The position numbers were made by a program, and so were the translations under genes. 64,000 nt of DNA from Herbiconiux sp. SALV-R1 (lineage in GTDB: Bacteria; Actinomycetota; Actinomycetes; Actinomycetales; Microbacteriaceae). Below are positions 58,473-64,000 of the stretch, piece after piece (position 1 is the first letter of the stretch; each line of letters starts with the position of its first letter). The DNA lies in assembly GCF_013113715.1 (NCBI RefSeq), contig NZ_CP053344.1:1240001-1304000 (forward strand), in the 5' to 3' direction. A model generated the notes under the pieces. The model did no database searches and was not told the origin of the DNA. It saw only the letters and a list, made by a program, of their open reading frames with translations.

Positions 58473-60893
58473 TCAGAACGTGATGGCGGCGTCGAGCAGC
58501 TCCCGGGTGAACGGATGCTGCGGCGACTCGAACACGGTCGTCGCGTCGCCCTGCTCCACGATCACCCCGTCCTTCATCACGGCGATCCGGTCGCTCATGT
58601 GCCGCACCACGCCGAGGTCGTGCGAGATGAACAGGTACGCGACCCCGCGCTCGCTCTGCAGGCGGTCGAGCAGATCGAGGATCTGCGCCTGCACCGACAC
58701 GTCGAGCGCCGACACCGGCTCGTCGAGCACCAGCACCCGCGGCTTCGGCGCGAGCGCCCGCGCGATCGACACCCGCTGCCGCTGCCCGCCCGAGAGGTGG
58801 AGCGGCCGCGCGTTCGCGAGCTCGGGGGAGAGGCCGACCTCGGCGAGCATCCGCTCCACCTCCGCTCGGGCGTCGCTCCAACCGGTGGTGCGGGGGCCGG
58901 GCAGAGAGTCGGTGAGGATGCGCCCCACCGTCAGCCGTGGATCGAACGACGACAGCGCATCCTGATACACCGCCCCCATCGCGCTGCGTCGCGGGCGGCG
59001 GGCGCTCTCCCGGGCGGGCGCCCAGGCCTCCCCGTCGAGCGCAACGCTGCCGCGGTCGGGGTCGGTGAGTCCGAGCACGATGCGAGCGACGGTGGTCTTG
59101 CCCGACCCCGACTCGCCGACCAGTCCGAGCGTGGTGCCGGCCTCGAGCGAGAACGAGACGTCGTCGACCGCGGTTCCCCCTCCGAAGCTCTTGGACACCC
59201 CCGCCACCTCGAGCAACGCCGCCGAGCGCGCTGCTCCCGCCGTGGATGCTCCACGCGGAGTGGCCTCCGCGTCCCCCGCCCCCCTCGGTTGCTGCCGTCC
59301 CATCCGACTCTCCCGCGGGTCAGGCGAGCCATCCGAGCTCTCGACCGGGCTGCTCGTCGCACGGCCCGGGTGGGCGGGCAGGCTGTGCGCGCTCCCCGCG
59401 CTGAGCGGCACGCCGCGGGGCACGCCGGCCGGCACCGCCGCGAGCAGCGCCTTCGTGTAGTCGTGCTGCGGGTCGCCGAGCACCTGCTCGACGGGGCCCG
59501 ACTCGACGACGCGGCCGGCGCGCATCACGAGCACGTCGTCGGCGATGCGGGAGACGACGCCGAGGTCGTGGCTGATGAAGAGCAGGCCGGTGCCGGCGGC
59601 CTTGATGTCGTCGAACAGCGCGAGGATCTGCGCCTGCACCGTACTGTCGAGCGCCGTCGTCGGCTCGTCGGCGATGAGCAGGGGCGGATCGGCGGCGAGG
59701 GCCGAGGCGATGAGGGCGCGCTGCCGCAACCCGCCCGACAGCTCGCCGGAGCGCTGGCGCATCCGACCGACCGGATCGGGCATGCCCACCGCCTCGAGCA
59801 GCTCGACCACGCGCTCGCCCCGCTGCCGCGGGCTGAGCGAGGTGTGCAGGCGCAGTGCGTCGGCGATCTCGCGCCCGATCGGGCGCAGGGGGTCGAGCGA
59901 CACGAGCGCATCCTGCACCACAAGCCCCACCTGCGCCCCCCGGATGCGCCTCCACACCCCAGCACCCGGCCCCCGCGCCCACCCGTCGCGTCCGCCCCGC
60001 CCGCGGAACGCCCGCCCGCCGAGCTCGAGCGTCTCGCCGCGGCCGCCCCGCCCGAGTACCGATCGCCCGCCCACCTCGAGCGTCTCGGCGCCGACCCGCG
60101 ACCCCGGCCCCACGAGCCCCACCAGCGCCCGTGCCGTCACCGACTTCCCCGACCCCGACTCACCCACCAGCGCGACCGCCCGCCCCGCCCGCACCTCGAA
60201 CGACACCCCCTCAACCACGACCCGCCCCCCGAACGCCACTCGCAGCCCCTCCACCCGCGCCAGCACCCCGCCCGCGCCCGCATCGCCCGCGCCCGCCGCG
60301 CCGCCCGCGCCCGCACCGCCCGCGCCCGCCACGCCACCCGTGCCGCCGCCCGCCGCTGCGCCGCTCGCGCCCGCGCCGCCGTCCGCGGCGCCACCCTGGC
60401 GGCCTGCCGAACTCGAAGCAGCCTCGCCGCGCATCCGGAACTGGGTGGACTCTCGCGCCTCGCCGCCCGCGCCCGCGCCAGCGCCCGCCACGCCGCCCGC
60501 GCCCGCACCGCCCGCGCCCGCCACGCCACCCGCCACGCCACCCGTGCCGCCGCCCGCCGCTGCGCCACCCTGGCGGCCTACCGAACCCGATGGAGTCTCG
60601 CCGCGCATCCGGAACTGGGTGGACTCTCGCGCCTCGCCGCCCGCGCCCGCGCCAGCGCCCGCCACGCCGCCCGCGCCCACGCCGCCCGCGCCCGAGCCGC
60701 TCGCGCCCGCCACGCCGCCCGCGCCCGCCGCGCCGCCCGCGCCCGTGCCCGCCACGCCGCCCGCGCCCGCCGCGCCGCCCTTCACGCCACCCGTGCCGCC
60801 GCCCGCCGCGCCGCCCTTCACGCCACCCGTGCCGCCGCCCGCCGCGCCGCCCTCCGCGCGACCCGTGCCGCCGGCCGCCGCGCCGCCGCTCAT
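58473..60893 (-). CDS. Fused two-domain peptide-type ABC ATPase (DppD-DppF) with repeat-encoded N-terminal extension
   Basis: An 806-residue protein with two complete ABC domains. The first has Walker A GESGSGKSV, signature GELSGGLRQR and Walker B LLIADEPTTALD. The second has GESGSGKTT, HLSGGQRQR and VLVLDEPVSALD. Both match oligopeptide/dipeptide importers. The start overlaps dppC by ATGA. The first 205 residues are a Gly/Ala-rich low-complexity extension made of GGTGGVAG-like units and two copies of an ESTQFRMRGE-containing block 58 residues apart. A further short duplication (ETLEVGGR, ETLELGGR) is inserted after the first Walker A. Normal family members begin directly at the ABC domain. 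Confidence 0.88.
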   Translation of the reverse strand: MSGGAAAGGTGRAEGGAAGGGTGGVKGGAAGGGTGGVKGGAAGAGGVAGTGAGGAAGAGGVAGASGSGAGGVGAGGVAGAGAGAGGEARESTQFRMRGETPSGSVGRQGGAAAGGGTGGVAGGVAGAGGAGAGGVAGAGAGAGGEARESTQFRMRGEAASSSAGRQGGAADGGAGASGAAAGGGTGGVAGAGGAGAGGAAGAGDAGAGGVLARVEGLRVAFGGRVVVEGVSFEVRAGRAVALVGESGSGKSVTARALVGLVGPGSRVGAETLEVGGRSVLGRGGRGETLELGGRAFRGRGGRDGWARGPGAGVWRRIRGAQVGLVVQDALVSLDPLRPIGREIADALRLHTSLSPRQRGERVVELLEAVGMPDPVGRMRQRSGELSGGLRQRALIASALAADPPLLIADEPTTALDSTVQAQILALFDDIKAAGTGLLFISHDLGVVSRIADDVLVMRAGRVVESGPVEQVLGDPQHDYTKALLAAVPAGVPRGVPLSAGSAHSLPAHPGRATSSPVESSDGSPDPRESRMGRQQPRGAGDAEATPRGASTAGAARSAALLEVAGVSKSFGGGTAVDDVSFSLEAGTTLGLVGESGSGKTTVARIVLGLTDPDRGSVALDGEAWAPARESARRPRRSAMGAVYQDALSSFDPRLTVGRILTDSLPGPRTTGWSDARAEVERMLAEVGLSPELANARPLHLSGGQRQRVSIARALAPKPRVLVLDEPVSALDVSVQAQILDLLDRLQSERGVAYLFISHDLGVVRHMSDRIAVMKDGVIVEQGDATTVFESPQHPFTRELLDAAITF
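60392..60679. repeat. In-frame 174-bp period direct repeat within the ABC ATPase gene
   Basis: About 115 bp from 60392 recurs from 60566 with few changes, giving an exact offset of 174 bp (58 codons). The core CGCATCCGGAACTGGG is identical at 60430 and 60604. Flanking DNA to 60893 is made of imperfect CCCGCGCCCGCC units. Confidence 0.85.
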
Positions 60894-61849
60894 CGCGCGC
60901 CGCCCCTCTGCAGGCCGCGGCCGAGGACGGTGGTGGCGGCGGCCGCCACGACGATCGCGAGGCCCGGGAAGAACGTCATCCACCAGGCGGTGGCGAGGTA
61001 GTTCTTGCCGGCGAAGAGCATCGCGCCCCACTCCGCCGACGGCGGCTCGGCGCCGAGCCCGAGGTAGCTGAGCGCCGACGCCCACACGATCGCCTGCCCC
61101 ACCCCGAGGGTGACGAGCACGATCACGGGCAGCACCGCGTTCGGCAGGATGTGCCGCCCCAGGATGCGCCACCGCGACCACCCCAGCACCACCGCCGACT
61201 CCACGAAGGGCGCCACCGCCACCGATCGCGTCTGCGCCCTGATGATGCGCGCGTACCCCGGCGCGGTCGCGAGCCCCACGGCGATCGTCGAGGTCACGAC
61301 CCCGGGCCCGTAGACGGTGATGACGAGGAGCGCGAGCAGCAGTCCGGGGAACGCGAACATCACCTCGAGCAGGCGGTTGACGCCGAAGTCGACGACCCGT
61401 CCGCCGAGCGCGGCACCGAGTCCGAGCAGCAGCGCGAGCGCGATGCCGATCGCGGTCGCCGCCGCCCCGATGACGAGCGACGGCCCCGCCCCGTGCACCA
61501 CGCGGGTGTAGATGTCGCGCCCCGATTCGTCGGTGCCGAACGGATGCCCCCACCGCGGCGACAGGAACGCCTCCGTCGGCGCGATGGCGAGCGGGTCACC
61601 CGGCGCCAGCAGCCACGGCGCCACTGCGGCGACCAGCAGCACCAGGAGAACACCGCAAGCGACCCACTGGGCCGGCCCTAACATCCGTGCCCCCGGGCGC
61701 CCGCGCCCGAAGCCCGCGCCCCCGCTCCCGCGCCCGCCCCCGAACGACGGAGTCTCGCCCCCCATCGGCAGAACGACGGATGCTGCACCCGCGGCTTCCC
61801 CGAAACTCCGTCGTTCGGCGGAAGCCCCCGCCCCCGCCGCGCCGCTCAC
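60890..61849 (-). CDS. Peptide-type ABC transporter permease (DppC-like) with N-terminal extension
   Basis: A 319-residue permease. From residue 56 (MLGPAQWVACGVLL) it is a normal DppC-type protein: PWLLAPGDPLAIAP, HPFGTDESGRDIYTRVVHGAG, and an EAA loop RSVAVAPFVESAVVLGWSRWRILGRHILPNAV. The GTG at 61849 overlaps the dppB stop (GTGA), which argues that translation starts there. This gives a 55-residue Gly/Ala/Arg-rich leader that contains PMGGETPSF, similar to MRGETPS in the neighbouring ATPase extension. An ATG at 61684 is the conventional alternative start. Confidence 0.88.
   Translation of the reverse strand: MSGAAGAGASAERRSFGEAAGAASVVLPMGGETPSFGGGRGSGGAGFGRGRPGARMLGPAQWVACGVLLVLLVAAVAPWLLAPGDPLAIAPTEAFLSPRWGHPFGTDESGRDIYTRVVHGAGPSLVIGAAATAIGIALALLLGLGAALGGRVVDFGVNRLLEVMFAFPGLLLALLVITVYGPGVVTSTIAVGLATAPGYARIIRAQTRSVAVAPFVESAVVLGWSRWRILGRHILPNAVLPVIVLVTLGVGQAIVWASALSYLGLGAEPPSAEWGAMLFAGKNYLATAWWMTFFPGLAIVVAAAATTVLGRGLQRGGAR
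61741..61817. repeat. Inverted repeat inside the 5' part of the DppC-like gene
   Basis: Perfect 13-bp arms CGAACGACGGAGT (61741-61753) and ACTCCGTCGTTCG (61805-61817) with a third partial copy GAACGACGGATGC starting at 61771. It falls in the 55-codon extension upstream of the conventional permease start. Confidence 0.75.
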
Positions 61850-62787
61850 ACCGCACCCCGCAGTCGCAGCCGGGGGTCGGCGACGCGCGTCGCCGCATCC
61901 GTCAGCACCGTCATGAGCACGTACCCCACCGCCACGACGAGCACCACGCCGATGACGAGCGGCACGTCACGCAGCTGCACCGCGTTGAGCAGCGTGCGCC
62001 CGAGCCCGGGCCGGGCGAAGATCGTCTCCACCACGACGGCGCCCGAGATGAGCCACCCGAACGCCCAGCCCGAGAGCGCGATGCCCGGCAGTGCCCCGTG
62101 CCGGAGCACGTGCCGCAGGCGCACCCCGCCCTCGCTCTCGCCGCGCGCCCGGGCCGAGAGCACGAACGGCGCCTCGAGGGCGTCGAGCACGGATTCGCGC
62201 ATCACCTGCCCGAGGAACCCCGCGAGGGGCAGGGCCAGCGTGAGCACGGGCAGCACGAGACCCTCGGGCCCCTTCGTGCTCACGGCGGGCAGCCAGCGCA
62301 GCGTCGTGCTGAAGACGAGCACGAGCACGATCGCCAGCCAGAAGTGCGGAACGGCGGCGGCGACGATCTCGAGGCCCGAGCCCACGGCCGCGGCCACCCG
62401 CCCGCCGCGGGTCGACCACAGTGCGAGCCCGAGCGCGATGATCCACGCCACGGCGAGCGAGAGCGCGGCGAGCAGGAGGGTGCCGCCGATCTGCGCCCCG
62501 ATCACCTCGACCACCGGGGTGCGCAGCGAGTACGACGAGCCGAGGTCGCCGGTGACGAGCCGCCCGAGGTAGCGCGCGTACTGCACCCACACGGGCTGAT
62601 CGAGCCCGTACTCGGCCCGCACCGCCGCCAGCGCCTCGGCGCTCGCCTGCGACCCGGGCCCGCCGAGGATGGCCTGTGCCGGGTCGCCCGGAATGAGCCG
62701 CAGCCCGAAGAACGTGAGCGTCGCCGCCGCCCACAGCACGAACACCGCCCCCGCGACCCGCACCCCCCAGCGCGCGAGCACGCTCAT
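61846..62787 (-). CDS. Peptide-type ABC transporter permease (DppB-like)
   Basis: A 313-residue permease with six helices. The N-terminus VFVLWAAATLTFFGLRLIPGDPA is typical of DppB/OppB, as are GLDQPVWVQYARYLGRLVTGDLGSSY and the EAA loop MRESVLDALEAPFVLSARARGESEGGVRLRHVLRHG. It pairs with the DppC-like permease (GTGA overlap). The start follows GAGGG. A long inverted repeat separates it from the binding-protein gene. Confidence 0.92.
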   Translation of the reverse strand: MSVLARWGVRVAGAVFVLWAAATLTFFGLRLIPGDPAQAILGGPGSQASAEALAAVRAEYGLDQPVWVQYARYLGRLVTGDLGSSYSLRTPVVEVIGAQIGGTLLLAALSLAVAWIIALGLALWSTRGGRVAAAVGSGLEIVAAAVPHFWLAIVLVLVFSTTLRWLPAVSTKGPEGLVLPVLTLALPLAGFLGQVMRESVLDALEAPFVLSARARGESEGGVRLRHVLRHGALPGIALSGWAFGWLISGAVVVETIFARPGLGRTLLNAVQLRDVPLVIGVVLVVAVGYVLMTVLTDAATRVADPRLRLRGAV

Positions 62788-62804
62788 GCCCAGCCCTCGC
62801 CACT

Positions 62805-62858
62805 TTGGTCGCGCAAAGTGCTCGAATCAGCGCGCTTACGAGCACTTTGTGCGACCAA
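62805..62858. repeat. Long inverted repeat between binding-protein and permease genes
   Basis: 20-bp arms (62805-62824 and 62839-62858), one mismatch, loop of 14 nt; the left arm reads TTGGTCGCGCAAAGTGCTCG. It lies between the binding-protein stop and the dppB start. It could be a partial terminator or processing site that makes binding protein more abundant than permease. Confidence 0.65.
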
Positions 62859-62905
62859 CGCGCGCAGGGGCCCGCGGGCGCGAGCGCGCAGCGGCACGGG
62901 CACGA

Positions 62906-64000
62906 TCAGCCGGCCATCCAGGTGTCGCCGAAGTACGGGATCTGCAGGGTGGGCAGGAGCGACAGCCCCTGCACCCGGTCGCTGTAGCCGATCTTCTGCA
63001 GGTGGTCGTAGAGCGGCAGCACGTACGCGCCCTCGGCGAGGATGCGCTGCGCCTCCTCGTAGAGCTCGGCCCGCTTCTCTGGGTCGGAGGTCTCACCCGC
63101 CTCGGTGAGCGCCGCATCCAGTTCGGGGATCGACACGTGCGAGTGGTTCGGGTGGTACCCGCTCGGCGCCGGCTGGATGTTGTCGGAGTGGTAGAGGATG
63201 CGCAGCACGTCGGGCGAGTTCTTCGTGTAGATCGCGCTGGTGACGCCGAAGTCCCAGGAGCCGAGCGCCGCGTACCACGACGACAGGTCGAGGGGGTGCA
63301 GCTCCACGTCGAAGCCGACGGCCTTCGTGGTGGCCTGGATCTGCTCGAACAGCGACACCTCGGCGGGGATCGACTGGTTCGTCGACACGGGGAAGTCGAC
63401 CGTGAGGCGCTGCCCGTCCTTCACCCGGTACCCTTCGGCATCCCGAGAGGTCCACCCCGCCTCGTCGAGCAGACGGTTCGCCTCGTCGGCGTCGACCGTG
63501 TACTCGCTCTCGAACGACGCGCCGTAGGGGGTGGAGCTCGACAGCACCGAGTAGGAGCGGTCGACCGTGCCGAAGAACAGGCTCTCGATGCCGGGGTTCA
63601 CGTCGGCCGCCTTGATGAACGCCTTGCGCACCCGCTCGTCGTCGAACGGCGCGTAGCCCGAGTTGAGCTCGAGCCGGATGGAGGCACCCGGCAGCGCCCC
63701 CGTCAGCACACCGAAGCCCGAACCCTCGGCGGTCGCCGCCACCACGTTGTCGGGCTGCATCTCGTCGATGACGTCGACCTCGCCCGACTGCAGCGCCGCG
63801 AAGCGGGTCGCCGGGTCGGGGATGAAGCGCCACACGATCTCGTCGAGGTAGGCGGGCCCGTCGTGAGCAGCGCCCGCGGGAGCCGAGGCGTAGTCGTCGT
63901 TGCGGGTGAGGGTCACGTGATCCTGCTTCACCCACTCGCTGAACACGAACGGGCCGGTGCCGATGGGGGCGGCGCAGTTCTCGTCCATGCCGCGGGCGAG
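62906..64000 (-). CDS. Peptide-type ABC transporter substrate-binding protein (5' end outside window)
   Basis: C-terminal 364 residues of a DppA/OppA-type (SBP_bac_5) binding protein; the frame runs off the window end, so the signal peptide is not visible. Recognisable blocks are PIGTGPFVFSEWVKQDHVTLTRNDDY, FAALQSGEVDVIDEMQPDNV, DERVRKAFIKAADV, the AEANRLLDEAGW-like DADEANRLLDEAGWT and EAQRILAEGAYVLPLYDH. It supplies ligand to the DppBC permeases encoded downstream. The ligand may be a peptide or another solute such as an opine or nickel chelate, so the substrate is left open. Confidence 0.92.
   Translation of the reverse strand, partial: LARGMDENCAAPIGTGPFVFSEWVKQDHVTLTRNDDYASAPAGAAHDGPAYLDEIVWRFIPDPATRFAALQSGEVDVIDEMQPDNVVAATAEGSGFGVLTGALPGASIRLELNSGYAPFDDERVRKAFIKAADVNPGIESLFFGTVDRSYSVLSSSTPYGASFESEYTVDADEANRLLDEAGWTSRDAEGYRVKDGQRLTVDFPVSTNQSIPAEVSLFEQIQATTKAVGFDVELHPLDLSSWYAALGSWDFGVTSAIYTKNSPDVLRILYHSDNIQPAPSGYHPNHSHVSIPELDAALTEAGETSDPEKRAELYEEAQRILAEGAYVLPLYDHLQKIGYSDRVQGLSLLPTLQIPYFGDTWMAG

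Noticed and set aside
58473-61553. ABC ATPase start at the far upstream ATG (1026 residues)
   Set aside because: This would read through the DppC-like gene in another frame; the ATGA overlap at 60890-60893 gives a clean start.

Overview
The window is high-GC actinobacterial DNA (about 70% G+C by eye, almost all codons ending in G or C) and most resembles a member of the Microbacteriaceae. This rests on gene content (a DUF7882-type small protein, a DUF4192 protein, a FolP2-type dihydropteroate synthase homolog, an AbiEi/DUF559-like protein, the dxr-rip-ispG block), on tight ATGA/GTGA/TGATG gene overlaps, and on many start codons lying 6 nt downstream of a TANNNT -10 box, which is typical of leaderless actinobacterial mRNAs. 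No tRNA, rRNA, CRISPR array, transposase or prophage gene was seen. The genus cannot be fixed from the sequence alone.

Layout. 1-10 kb holds housekeeping and small accessory genes: the end of a Ski2-like helicase; a minus-strand operon folP2-like / pyrimidine reductase-like / TRIC channel; a Nudix-NYN fusion followed by an AlkA-like glycosylase; a secreted coiled-coil lysozyme-like protein; a YceI protein; and a DUF4192 protein. 10.2-13.5 kb is a minus-strand operon of Lrp/AsnC regulator, class III aminotransferase and FAD amine oxidoreductase. 13.7-28.4 kb is a plus-strand operon: FHA, PP2C phosphatase, Ser/Thr kinase, a giant Ig/FN3 surface protein, MoxR ATPase, DUF58, a transglutaminase-like membrane protein and a zinc-ribbon FHA protein. 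It matches the composition of the PFNA (Pkb2-Fn3-AAA) cluster known from bifidobacteria. Its transglutaminase-like domain appears to lack the catalytic Cys and His. 28.6-35.2 kb holds a polyamine-type ABC transporter (potDABC) convergent with gabT and an asparaginase gene, so the polyamine functions lie on both sides of the kinase cluster.

35.2-46.5 kb carries OsmC, a GH76 enzyme, an MFS exporter, a double-FKBP lipoprotein, the isoprenoid genes dxr and ispG flanking the site-2 protease gene, a repeat-rich intergenic zone with four copies of a roughly 70-bp palindromic element, an AbiEi/DUF559-like protein, a MaoC-like protein and a DUF1801 protein. 47-58.4 kb is a catabolic island: three FMN-dependent LLM monooxygenases (one RutA-like), a RutB-like cysteine hydrolase, an SDR, a zinc-type quinone reductase, an NMT1-type ABC importer and a LacI regulator with two near-identical putative operators. 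58.4-64 kb is a minus-strand peptide-type ABC importer whose fused ATPase and second permease carry unusual repeat-encoded N-terminal extensions.

The most notable items are the PFNA-like operon with its apparently dead transglutaminase, three equally spaced operator-like sites before potD, the LacI-controlled monooxygenase island, the palindromic repeat family, in-frame repeat expansion inside ABC transporter genes, and two candidate non-canonical starts (CTG and ATC).
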